From: Pseudomonadota bacterium
GTDB lineage: Bacteria; Pseudomonadota; Gammaproteobacteria; GRL18
DNA: 5,541 nucleotides
Assembly (NCBI GenBank): GCA_030632745.1
Contig: DAOVUE010000135.1
Location: forward strand, 1 to 5,541
Direction of reading: 5' to 3'
In this document: positions 1 to 5,541 of the stretch, piece after piece
How positions within the stretch are numbered: the first letter of the stretch is position 1
How the letters are laid out: each line of letters starts with the position of its first letter
Translations under genes and position numbers: made by a program
Notes under the pieces: generated by a model
The model's input: the letters and a program-made list of their open reading frames with translations, nothing else
Databases searched by the model: none
What the model was told of the DNA's origin: nothing

Positions 1-342
1 ATACACATCAACCTTAGTACCTAAGGGCAGTGTATCTAAATGTTTTTTTGAACGCTGATAGACAACGGAGCGAAACATGCGGCTGGTGGGCGCACCTCCC
101 GTATCTGTTTCAATAAAATACTGGTGCATGGGGCCGCGTAAAGCTTCCATAATCCAGCGCCAGTGAGCCATGAGCGGATAATTGCGCCATAAGGTATGCT
201 GGGTCTGATACATATCGTAAATACCAGCGGCAATGACAGGCAGCAGCAGAATAAGAGAGTATAAAAAAACAGGCTGGAAAAAACTGCTTAAGGCAACAAT
301 AACAACACTGATAATTGAACACAGTATGAATATCTGACGCAT
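1..342 (-). CDS. FMN-binding glutamate synthase family protein, N-terminal part (runs off window)
   Basis: This is the amino-terminal 114 residues of a longer protein; the frame starts at ATG 342-340 and stays open to the window edge. Two hydrophobic segments (about residues 4-21 and 24-42) suggest an N-terminal membrane anchor. After them comes the pre-catalytic signature I recognise from membrane-anchored homologues of the glutamate synthase large-subunit FMN domain: RNYPLMAHWRW (53-63), QYFIETDTGG (74-83), RSVVYQRSKK (91-100) and LPLGTKVDVY (105-114). The family normally continues for roughly 400 more residues with an FMN and iron-sulfur-binding barrel; none of that is visible here. These proteins lack the glutaminase domain of GltB and their physiological substrate is generally not established. 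The start is preceded by a poor Shine-Dalgarno (GGGAACC). It is co-directional with degS but 115 bases downstream of it, so it may have its own promoter. Family assignment is from motif memory. Confidence 0.8.
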   Translation of the reverse strand, partial: MRQIFILCSIISVVIVALSSFFQPVFLYSLILLLPVIAAGIYDMYQTQHTLWRNYPLMAHWRWIMEALRGPMHQYFIETDTGGAPTSRMFRSVVYQRSKKHLDTLPLGTKVDVY

Positions 343-390
343 AAAGGGTTCCCGTTTGTTAGCTGATTTTTATTACCGGAGATAGCTGTA

Positions 391-419
391 ATTGTCGGGA
401 AAAAAAGAATAATAATCAA
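391..419 (-). promoter_or_regulatory. candidate sigma-70 promoter for the glutamate-synthase-family gene
   Basis: Read on the minus strand, TTGATT (419-414) and GACAAT (396-391) are separated by exactly 17 bases. Each hexamer matches its consensus at four of six positions. The element lies about 50 bases upstream of the ATG at 342, inside the 115-base gap after degS, and would allow transcription independent of degS. In AT-rich DNA such matches arise by chance, so this is a candidate only. I saw no convincing terminator in the same gap. Confidence 0.3.
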
Positions 420-457
420 TACGTAACATCCGCAGTATAGGGACCGGGAGTTTTATT

Positions 458-1681
458 TTAAAGATCTGTTTTTTGAGGACGTTTTTCAGCAATAACTTTA
501 AATTCCATAATATCACCCTTTCTTACACCACGTAATATAGCGGTGTTGCCCGGGTGCAGCTCAGTAATAAATTTCAGGGCTGTTTTGGCAGAATTGATTT
601 CTTTATCATCAATGTGAGTGATCATATCTCCAGGCTGTAGTCCTGCTTTAAATCCGGGGCCTTTTTCTACTATCCCTACAATAAATAAGCCGTGTTGTAT
701 ATCTGTTTTAAGCTGTTGGGCCAGCATCGGTGTTATTTCTCGTGCCTCAAAGCCAATCCAGCCCCGGCTGACTTCACCATAGTTAATTAACTGATGCATG
801 ACTTTCTTGGCTAATGCGGCGGGAATGGCGAAACCAATCCCTTGTGAACCACCGCTATTAGAAATGGTAATAGTGTTCAGACCAATCATTTCACCCTGAG
901 TATTCACCAGGGCACCGCCGGAGTTTCCCGGGTTAATGGCTGCGTCTGTCTGAATGAAGTTATCAAAACTATTGGCTCGAAACTGGGAACGGTTTAAGGC
1001 ACTGATAATCCCGGAAGTAACCGTATGTCCCAGACCAAAGGGATTGCCAATCGCCAGCACAATATCCCCGACTTGCAGAGCAGATGAGTCACCAAAATAT
1101 ATGATGGGGAGATTTTTGGCTGACACTTTTAGTAAAGCCAAATCGGTTTCTAAATCACGACCAACGATACTGGCCTGGAAGTAGCGGCCGTCTTTTAATA
1201 GTACTTCAATATCCTCTGCATCAGAAATCACATGATTATTGGTTAATATATGTCCCTCGGAAGAAACAATAACACCTGAACCCAGATCGCTTTCCTCTTT
1301 ATAAAGAGGAGGGGGAGGACGATTTTCCAGTATAGCTTGCATCGCTGAGTTATTGTATATATTGTCCTGCTGTTTAATACGTTTGCGGGTAAATATATTG
1401 ACCACAGGGGGGGCTGCAATGTTTACAGCGGGGGCAAAACTATTAACAAATGAAAGTTTCATTGCATTATTTTGCAGCGGACGGGTAAATTGTGAAGATT
1501 GCAATGCTGCAGAATAGCTGAACTGTTGCGAGCTGTTTTCAGGTACAGAGTCTGGATCTGGAGAATCTTGAAAAAAAGAGCTGTTAGGATAAAAATAATA
1601 GTAGCTAAGTGCTAATATAAAGCCCGCAAGTGCGGAAAATAATAAAAAAAGTTTTGATGATGGGTGTTTTTTTGAGTACAT
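458..1681 (-). CDS. degS: DegS/AlgW-type membrane-anchored periplasmic serine protease
   Basis: This is an HtrA-family endopeptidase of 407 residues. A membrane anchor at about residues 10-31 is followed by a Ser/Pro/Gln-rich linker (32-80), a trypsin-like domain (81-295) and one PDZ domain (about 305-400). The catalytic triad is intact: His150 (LTNNHV), Asp180 (ETDLALLKV) and Ser254 (NPGNSGGAL). One PDZ plus an uncleaved N-terminal anchor is the DegS/AlgW layout; DegP/DegQ have two PDZs and a signal peptide. RGWIGFEAREI (306-316) matches the peptide-binding entry of DegS (RGYIGIGGREI), and Arg231 aligns with the E. coli allosteric Arg178. In the family, unfolded outer-membrane porin C-termini bind the PDZ and activate cleavage of RseA/MucA, releasing sigma-E; the same role is inferred here. 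Triad numbering is 54 higher than in E. coli DegS. The first ATG is preferred because it alone keeps the anchor, although no clear Shine-Dalgarno precedes it and an in-frame stop lies just upstream. Transcribed away from the Nif3-like gene. Confidence 0.9.
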   Translation of the reverse strand: MYSKKHPSSKLFLLFSALAGFILALSYYYFYPNSSFFQDSPDPDSVPENSSQQFSYSAALQSSQFTRPLQNNAMKLSFVNSFAPAVNIAAPPVVNIFTRKRIKQQDNIYNNSAMQAILENRPPPPLYKEESDLGSGVIVSSEGHILTNNHVISDAEDIEVLLKDGRYFQASIVGRDLETDLALLKVSAKNLPIIYFGDSSALQVGDIVLAIGNPFGLGHTVTSGIISALNRSQFRANSFDNFIQTDAAINPGNSGGALVNTQGEMIGLNTITISNSGGSQGIGFAIPAALAKKVMHQLINYGEVSRGWIGFEAREITPMLAQQLKTDIQHGLFIVGIVEKGPGFKAGLQPGDMITHIDDKEINSAKTALKFITELHPGNTAILRGVRKGDIMEFKVIAEKRPQKTDL

Positions 1682-1785
1682 TTTGTTATTTTACATAAAA
1701 AATGTGCTTTGAGGTATTGTTTGGTATCACAGTTAAGCAAAAATTTAAGTAAAAAGTTAAACAAAAAAGTGAAGCAGGGAAACTT
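1682..1785. promoter_or_regulatory. divergent spacer between degS and the Nif3-like gene
   Basis: Because the flanking genes diverge, this 104-base AT-rich stretch must hold the start signals for both unless they are read from farther away. On the plus strand TTTACA (1690-1695) resembles a -35 box, but the only reasonable -10, TATTGT (1715-1720), is 19 bases away, so it is weak. No convincing sigma-70 pair was found for degS. A Shine-Dalgarno-like GCAGGGA (1774-1780) lies five bases before the Nif3-like ATG. No operator-like palindrome stands out. Confidence 0.45.
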
Positions 1786-2529
1786 ATGGTCGATTGTAAT
1801 GAATTAGTGAACTATTGTGATAACTTTCTCCAGTCTAATGAATTTAAAGATTATTGTCCCAATGGTCTGCAAATAGAAGGCTGTGAGTCAGTTTCTAAAA
1901 TAGTTTCTGGCGTGACGGCCTGTCAGGAATTAATAGATAGTGCGATAAAACTGCAGGCAGAACTGTTATTAGTGCATCATGGTTTCTTCTGGAAAGGAGA
2001 AAACCCGGTACTAAAAGGCATGAAACATCATCGCATAAAATCTTTATTAGTGAGCAATATCAATTTGGTCGCCTATCATTTGCCACTGGACGCTCATAAA
2101 ACTATAGGCAATAATGTATTATTAGCTGATAATTTAGGCTTAAAGTTTGAACGTTTTTTTGCACCTGATGATATTGCTTTACTGGGAACAATCAACACAC
2201 AAAGTGGTGCGGCATTTAAACAGCGCATAAGTAAACTTTTATTGCGTGAGCCATTGCATGTGGCGGTTGACAGGCCAATTGCAAAAGTAGCCCTATGCAG
2301 TGGAGCGGCACAAAGTTATATCCAGGATGCTATTGATCTGGGGGCTGATGCTTTTATCAGTGGTGAGATTTCAGAAAATACCTGGCATATCGCCAGGGAA
2401 AATAATATTCACTATTTTGCCGCAGGGCACCATGCAACAGAACGATATGGAGTACAGGCATTAGGAGAACATTTAGCCGCTCATTTTAATCTGTCACATC
2501 AATTTGTGGATGTTCCCAATCCGGTTTAA
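1786..2529 (+). CDS. Nif3/YbgI family dinuclear metal-centre protein
   Basis: This 247-residue protein belongs to the Nif3-like family (E. coli YbgI is the same length), which forms toroidal hexamers with a two-metal site in each subunit. Expected metal-site motifs are present: His64-His65 in LLVHHGFFWKG, YHLPLDAH (97-104) with Asp102, SGEISE (192-197), and GHHATERYG (214-222) with His215 and Glu219. Other family blocks include YCPNGLQIEG (23-32). No signal peptide or membrane segment is visible, so it should be cytoplasmic. Databases often label the family GTP cyclohydrolase 1 type 2 homologue, but its physiological reaction is unsettled and should not be read as folate or riboflavin synthesis. 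The ATG start is supported by GCAGGGA five bases upstream. It is divergent from degS and 286 bases from the start of petA on the same strand, so co-transcription with pet is possible but not required. Nothing looks truncated. Confidence 0.93.
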   Translation: MVDCNELVNYCDNFLQSNEFKDYCPNGLQIEGCESVSKIVSGVTACQELIDSAIKLQAELLLVHHGFFWKGENPVLKGMKHHRIKSLLVSNINLVAYHLPLDAHKTIGNNVLLADNLGLKFERFFAPDDIALLGTINTQSGAAFKQRISKLLLREPLHVAVDRPIAKVALCSGAAQSYIQDAIDLGADAFISGEISENTWHIARENNIHYFAAGHHATERYGVQALGEHLAAHFNLSHQFVDVPNPV

Positions 2530-2620
2530 AGGGAACTGTTTTTAAGCAAAAAATGAGCTTTTAACACTAAACTCTTTGTCTTCATTTTTGTGTGATTTTA
2601 ATGATTTTAGCGGCAATTTT

Positions 2621-2649
2621 TTGATAATTGTCAGGTTAATTAGTAAATA
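2621..2649 (+). promoter_or_regulatory. candidate upstream promoter or FNR-like half site ahead of petA
   Basis: TTGATA (2621-2626) is followed after 17 bases by TAAATA (2644-2649), a poor -10 with three of six matches. The same TTGAT begins TTGAT-N4-GTCAG (2621-2634), which resembles the FNR/ANR box TTGAT-N4-ATCAA with one perfect half and a degenerate second half. Oxygen-responsive control of bc1 genes would make sense biologically, but the match is too weak to claim. Confidence 0.15.
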
Positions 2650-2661
2650 ATGAAATAGTAC

Positions 2662-2690
2662 TTGATATTGTGCCTGTCTTTTACGAAAAT
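2662..2690 (+). promoter_or_regulatory. candidate sigma-70 promoter for petABC
   Basis: TTGATA (2662-2667, five of six consensus matches) and GAAAAT (2685-2690, four of six) are separated by 17 bases. This is the best-scoring pair I found by eye in the spacer. Transcription would begin near 2697 and leave a leader of about 120 bases before the petA ATG. Confidence 0.4.
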
Positions 2691-2744
2691 GTGGCAAATT
2701 TTTTTTAGTATCGAATTAAGAAATGCGCACTTCTAACAGGAGTT

Positions 2745-2763
2745 GAAAATAGGGAATATTTTC
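2745..2763 (+). repeat. perfect 7-bp inverted repeat in the petA leader
   Basis: GAAAATA (2745-2751) and TATTTTC (2757-2763) are exact reverse complements separated by GGGAA. It lies 52 bases before the petA ATG. The stem is AT-rich, so as an RNA hairpin it would be weak; it could equally be a protein-binding palindrome or chance in AT-rich DNA. Confidence 0.45.
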
Positions 2764-2802
2764 TTATTTTTATAACTTACAGGTTGATGTGTTCTTACAT
2801 TT

Positions 2803-2807
2803 GGGAG
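2803..2807 (+). promoter_or_regulatory. ribosome binding site that fixes the petA start
   Basis: GGGAG lies eight bases before ATG 2816-2818, a normal Shine-Dalgarno distance. It favours this ATG over the in-frame GTG at 2789, which would add nine residues (starting MFLHLGVKF) in front of the Tat-like N-terminus. Confidence 0.8.
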
Positions 2808-2815
2808 TTAAGTTT

Positions 2816-3424
2816 ATGAGTACAGATGCTGTAGATAATAGCAAACGTCGCCTTTTAGTATCAGCCACTACTGTGGTTGGAGCAATTGGTGCCGGATTTG
2901 TAGCTGTACCTTTCATCAAATCGTGGAATCCCAGCGCCAAAGCATTGGCTGCTGGAGCACCGGTTCTTGCTGATCTCAGCAAGCTTGAAGAAGGGCAAAT
3001 GATAACAGTAGAATGGCGAGGCAAGCCGGTTTACGTCTTGAAACGAACAGATGACAATATGAAAGTATTGGAAACGGACGTTGATATGTTAGCAGACGTT
3101 AATTCTGATATGTCCAGGCAGCCGGAGTATTGTAAAAATACCGGACGTTCTTATGACAAGCATACGAAAATAACTGTTATGGAAGGTGTTTGTACTCATT
3201 TGGGTTGTGCGCCTAAATATCTACCCGATATGAATAACCCCTTTGCCGGGGCTTTGGGTAAAGACTGGAAAGGCGGCTTCTTCTGTCCTTGTCATGGTTC
3301 TTTTTATGACCTGTCCGGTCGTGTTTATAAATCAATGCCGGCTCCAAAGAACTTACCTATACCGCCTTATTTCTTTAAGAGTAATACGGTAATCCTGATT
3401 GGTCAAGATGGGAGTAAAGCATAA
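2816..3424 (+). CDS. petA: ubiquinol-cytochrome c reductase, Rieske iron-sulfur subunit
   Basis: This 202-residue protein is the [2Fe-2S] subunit of the cytochrome bc1 complex; it takes an electron from quinol at the Qo site and passes it to cytochrome c1. The N-terminus has a twin-arginine sequence, SKRRLLV (9-15), and a hydrophobic segment (about 13-34) that fits a Tat-exported, uncleaved membrane anchor. The soluble head contains CTHLGC (126-131) and CPCHGS (157-162). By family rules Cys126, His128, Cys157 and His160 bind the cluster, and Cys131 and Cys159 form the stabilising disulfide. Ser162 and Tyr164 of GSFYD are the hydrogen-bonding residues associated with high redox potential, so a ubiquinone-type high-potential cluster is expected. 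The PAPKNLPIPPY tail (175-185) is also typical. The start is set by GGGAG at 2803-2807. The stop TAA shares one base with the petB ATG (TAATG), indicating translational coupling. No anomalies. Confidence 0.97.
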   Translation: MSTDAVDNSKRRLLVSATTVVGAIGAGFVAVPFIKSWNPSAKALAAGAPVLADLSKLEEGQMITVEWRGKPVYVLKRTDDNMKVLETDVDMLADVNSDMSRQPEYCKNTGRSYDKHTKITVMEGVCTHLGCAPKYLPDMNNPFAGALGKDWKGGFFCPCHGSFYDLSGRVYKSMPAPKNLPIPPYFFKSNTVILIGQDGSKA

Positions 3425-4665
3425 TGGAACAGAAATCTAACGGTTTAATGGGCTGGATTGATGCTCGTTATCCCGCCACAAAAACGTGGGAAAAGCATCT
3501 TGCAAAATACTATACACCCAAGAACTTCAACTTCTGGTATTTCTTTGGTTCTTTAGCCTTTATGGTTCTGGTGATTCAGATCATTTCTGGTGTCTTTCTG
3601 ACCATGTTTTATAAGCCTGATACTCCATTGGCATTTCAATCAGTTGAAATGACCATTATGCGTGATGTTGAATGGGGCTGGCTTATCCGCTATTTCCACT
3701 CTACCGGTGCTTCGGCTTTCTTTATCGTAGTTTACCTGCACATGTTCCGGGCTTTGCTTTACGGTTCCTATAAAAAACCTCGTGAGCTGATCTGGATATT
3801 TGGTATGTTAATCTTCCTGGCTTTGATGGCAGAAGGCTTTATGGGCTATTTATTACCCTGGGGTCAAATGTCTTTCTGGGGTGCTCAGGTGATTATTAAT
3901 CTGGTCAGTGCCATTCCTTTTGTGGGTGAAGATCTCGGTATCTGGGTTCGTGGTGATTTTGTTATTGGTGATGCCACACTGAATCGTTTCTTCGCATTAC
4001 ATGTTGCTGCAATTCCTTTGATTCTAATTGGTTTGATTTTTGCTCACATTGTTGCCTTACATGAAGTGGGTTCTAATAATCCTGATGGTGTAGAAATCAA
4101 GAAAAATAAAGATGAAAATGGCATTCCTAAAGACGGTATTCCATTCCACCCTTATTATTCTGTTAAGGATATTGTTGGTGTGATCGTGTTTCTAATGTTT
4201 TTCTCCATTGTGGTGTTCTTTATGCCGGAGATGTTTGGCTACTTCCTGGAACATGCTAACTTTGAACCGGCTAATCCGCTCAAAACTCCAGAGCATATTG
4301 CTCCAGTATGGTACTTCACGCCTTATTATTCAATCTTACGTGCAGTTCCAAGTATTGCCGGTTCGGCGTTCCCTGGTGTGATTGCCATGGGTGCTGCTAT
4401 TGTTGTATTGTTCTTCCTGCCCTGGCTGGATCGTAATCCGGTTAAATCAATACGCTATCGTCCAAACTGGTATAAAGTGCTGGTTGCCCTGTTCGTTGTA
4501 ACTTTTATTATTCTGGGTATTTTAGGGACTTTATCTGTCTCGGATGGTCGTACTTTATTAGCTCAAATCTGTACCTTTTACTATTTTGCCTTCTTCCTGT
4601 TGATGCCTTTCTACACGAAGTTAGAGAAAAATAAACCAGTTCCAGAAAGGGTGACAATGAAATGA
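3424..4665 (+). CDS. petB: ubiquinol-cytochrome c reductase, cytochrome b subunit
   Basis: This is a 413-residue integral membrane cytochrome b, the quinol-oxidising core of the bc1 complex. It is full length and fused, not split into b6 and subunit IV. Haem-ligand pairs are His92/His106 in RYFHSTGASAFFIVVYLHMF (89-108) and His193/His208 (ALHVAAIP and FAHIVALHEVG). The second pair is 15 apart, as in b6 proteins and, as I recall, beta/gamma-proteobacterial cytochromes b, against 14 in mitochondrial and alphaproteobacterial ones. GYLLPWGQMSFWGA (141-154) is the conserved helix C/cd1 region. The Qo motif is PVWY (294-297) where mitochondria have PEWY. SNNPDG (217-222) and the charged loop after it are typical of the family. 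Several hydrophobic helices span residues 36-394, with the last pair at about 351-371 and 380-397. GGGAG (3410-3414) at the end of petA is the likely ribosome site, nine bases before the ATG. The gene ends in an ATGA overlap with petC. Confidence 0.97.
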   Translation: MEQKSNGLMGWIDARYPATKTWEKHLAKYYTPKNFNFWYFFGSLAFMVLVIQIISGVFLTMFYKPDTPLAFQSVEMTIMRDVEWGWLIRYFHSTGASAFFIVVYLHMFRALLYGSYKKPRELIWIFGMLIFLALMAEGFMGYLLPWGQMSFWGAQVIINLVSAIPFVGEDLGIWVRGDFVIGDATLNRFFALHVAAIPLILIGLIFAHIVALHEVGSNNPDGVEIKKNKDENGIPKDGIPFHPYYSVKDIVGVIVFLMFFSIVVFFMPEMFGYFLEHANFEPANPLKTPEHIAPVWYFTPYYSILRAVPSIAGSAFPGVIAMGAAIVVLFFLPWLDRNPVKSIRYRPNWYKVLVALFVVTFIILGILGTLSVSDGRTLLAQICTFYYFAFFLLMPFYTKLEKNKPVPERVTMK

Positions 4666-5399
4666 AAAAAACTATCACAATTCTGCTATCAGCAGCAATA
4701 GCAATAATGAGTACTGGTCAGATTATGGCCAGTGGCGGCGGATACCCACTGGCTTCCGCCGATGTAGATGTGGATGACCAGGCTTCACTGCAGCGCGGCG
4801 CAAAAGTTTTTACCGACTATTGCCTAAGCTGTCATTCTGCTAAATTTGTACGTTTTAATCGTGTTGCCGATGATTTGGGTATGACTGAAAAACAGGTGAT
4901 GGGCAATCTTAACCATCTAGGTGTTCAGTTTGGCGCTACCATGACTGCGGTTATGACAGAAGACTACGCAAAAGAGTCTTTTGGTTCTGTACCACCTGAT
5001 CTGTCTTTAGTGGCCCGTTCAAGAGGTGTTGACTGGTTATACACTTACTTAACCGGTTTCTATGCGGAGAGTGGAAAAACCACTGGTCATAATAATGCAA
5101 TATTCAAAGATGTCGGTATGCCTAATGTTTTCTGGAAGCAGGAAGGTGTTAAAGAGCCGGTCTATGAAGAGCATGATGGTGTTAAGGTGTTGACAGGTGT
5201 TAAAGTGGTTGAAAAAGGCACTATGTCGACGCAAGAGTTTGATGCTATGATCCGTGATGTGGTTAATTTCCTGTCTTACATTGGTGAGCCTAATCAGAGT
5301 TATCGCAAGAGTCTGGGTATTTATGTGTTAATCTTCCTGTTCTTCTTCTTTGGTATTGCTTATGCCATGAAGAAAGATTTCTGGAAAGATGTGCATTAA
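4662..5399 (+). CDS. petC: ubiquinol-cytochrome c reductase, cytochrome c1 subunit
   Basis: This is the 245-residue c-type haem subunit of the bc1 complex; it accepts the electron from the Rieske protein and reduces periplasmic cytochrome c. A Sec signal peptide (MKK plus hydrophobic 5-22) probably ends after Ala23 (IMA/SGG). Haem attaches covalently at CLSCH (54-58), with His58 as one axial ligand; Met153 in GMPNVFW is the likely second ligand. PPDLSLVARSRG (111-122) is a strongly conserved c1 block. A C-terminal membrane helix (about 217-236) followed by KKDFWKDVH anchors the head to the periplasmic side. Haem attachment requires a cytochrome c maturation system encoded elsewhere. The start ATG overlaps the petB stop (ATGA), and AAAGGGTGA (4646-4654) upstream can act as ribosome site. 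No fusion with cytochrome b is seen, unlike the Bradyrhizobium fbcH type. Confidence 0.96.
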   Translation: MKKTITILLSAAIAIMSTGQIMASGGGYPLASADVDVDDQASLQRGAKVFTDYCLSCHSAKFVRFNRVADDLGMTEKQVMGNLNHLGVQFGATMTAVMTEDYAKESFGSVPPDLSLVARSRGVDWLYTYLTGFYAESGKTTGHNNAIFKDVGMPNVFWKQEGVKEPVYEEHDGVKVLTGVKVVEKGTMSTQEFDAMIRDVVNFLSYIGEPNQSYRKSLGIYVLIFLFFFFGIAYAMKKDFWKDVH

Positions 5400-5432
5400 A
5401 CCTAAATAACTCAGTTAAATCTACTTTGAATG

Positions 5433-5454
5433 CCTAAGCCACTGCATCTTAAGG
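5433..5454 (+). terminator. weak hairpin downstream of petC
   Basis: CCTAAG (5433-5438) can pair with CTTAAGG (5448-5454) with one bulged base around a 9-base loop, and ATTTTCT follows. The stem is short and AT-rich and the T-run is interrupted, so intrinsic termination here is only a possibility. Confidence 0.2.
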
Positions 5455-5491
5455 ATTTTCTAACTATTTTGAATTCACCCATAGAGTGACT

Positions 5492-5541
5492 ATGAATAAA
5501 TCCAAAATAGCCAGTAAAACCCTTAATCTACAGCACCTTAG
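5492..5541 (+). CDS. possible start of an unidentified gene (runs off window)
   Basis: An ATG at 5492 opens a frame without stop to the window end, reading MNKSKIASKTLNLQHL. A modest AGAG (5483-5486) lies five bases upstream. Sixteen codons are too few to recognise a family or even to be sure it is coding. The sequence does not resemble the usual beginning of SspA, which often follows petABC in gammaproteobacteria. It is 92 bases after petC. Confidence 0.2.
   Translation, partial: MNKSKIASKTLNLQHL

Larger units (their letters stand above)
2530..2815 (+). other. AT-rich spacer and leader region upstream of petA
   Basis: This 286-base stretch has no convincing gene. It begins with a very weak hairpin (AAGC 2544-2547 with GCTT 2557-2560) that is not a good terminator for the Nif3-like gene. 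Two TTGATA hexamers (2621-2626 and 2662-2667) could be -35 elements. A perfect 7-bp inverted repeat lies at 2745-2763. Two mini-frames of 7 and 10 codons start at 2722 and 2787; the second overlaps the petA start. The length suggests that petABC has its own promoter and a 5' leader of some length. Confidence 0.5.

Noticed and set aside
36..322. Two open frames on the minus strand (36-233 and 110-322) that could be read as small proteins
   Set aside because: They lie in other registers of the glutamate-synthase-family frame that starts at 342, which has recognisable family motifs. Their products are Cys- or Pro-rich and look like nothing known.
954..1184. Plus-strand open frame of 76 codons
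   Set aside because: It is antisense to the conserved protease domain of degS, has no ribosome site that I could see, and its composition follows from the opposite strand.
2544..2560. Terminator after the Nif3-like gene
   Set aside because: Only four base pairs (AAGC/GCTT) around a 9-base loop with no proper T-run; too weak to call.
2691..2714. Possible sigma-54 promoter starting GTGGCAAATT
   Set aside because: The TGGC half is there, but the required GC of the -12 element is missing at the correct distance; the stretch is only a T-run.
2722..2745. Seven-codon frame MRTSNRS in the petA leader
   Set aside because: It has no good ribosome site and no positional link to petA; frames this short are common by chance.
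2789..2815. GTG at 2789 as the petA start, adding nine residues
   Set aside because: The GGGAG at 2803-2807 is well spaced for ATG 2816 and lies downstream of the GTG, and the later start puts the twin arginines close to the N-terminus as expected.
2770..3024. Minus-strand open frame of 84 codons across the petA start
   Set aside because: It is antisense to petA, including its membrane anchor, and has no family resemblance.
5049..5234. Minus-strand open frame of 61 codons inside petC
   Set aside because: It is antisense to conserved cytochrome c1 coding sequence.
1..5541. Mobile elements, CRISPR arrays, tRNA or rRNA genes, toxin-antitoxin or defence genes
   Set aside because: Reading both strands by eye I saw no terminal inverted repeats, no regularly spaced repeats, no cloverleaf-like segment and no gene of these classes; nearly all the space is taken by conserved housekeeping genes.

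Overview
The window looks like chromosomal DNA from a low-GC gammaproteobacterium. The evidence is a DegS/AlgW-type membrane-anchored HtrA protease divergent from a Nif3/YbgI-family gene, followed by petABC, with a full-length cytochrome b carrying a PVWY Qo motif. I recall this grouping (degS/algW, nif3, petABC) from gammaproteobacteria such as Pseudomonas, although there the pieces are not always adjacent. The genus cannot be fixed from the sequence.

Layout. Positions 1-342 (minus) hold the first 114 codons of a membrane-anchored FMN-binding glutamate-synthase-family protein that runs off the left edge. A 115-base gap with a candidate promoter separates it from degS (458-1681, minus). A 104-base divergent spacer (1682-1785) separates degS from the Nif3-like gene (1786-2529, plus). 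A 286-base AT-rich spacer (2530-2815) carries candidate promoters and a small inverted repeat. The petA-petB-petC operon follows (2816-5399, plus), with 1- and 4-base overlaps between its genes. The last 142 bases hold a weak hairpin and possibly the first codons of another gene.

Function. petA (Rieske iron-sulfur protein), petB (cytochrome b) and petC (cytochrome c1) encode the three catalytic subunits of the cytochrome bc1 complex (respiratory complex III). This complex oxidises quinol and reduces periplasmic cytochrome c while translocating protons. All redox-centre ligands can be seen, so the complex looks intact. DegS is the periplasmic stress-sensing protease that starts the sigma-E cascade. 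The Nif3-like protein has a complete metal site but no settled role.

Overall this is a conserved housekeeping region. I found no sign of a mobile element, CRISPR array, defence island or clearly new system. The points worth a second look are modest: an enlarged N-terminal region and LA loop in DegS, a 10-codon leader frame overlapping the petA start, candidate regulatory sites ahead of petA, and an unidentified gene start where sspA might have been expected.
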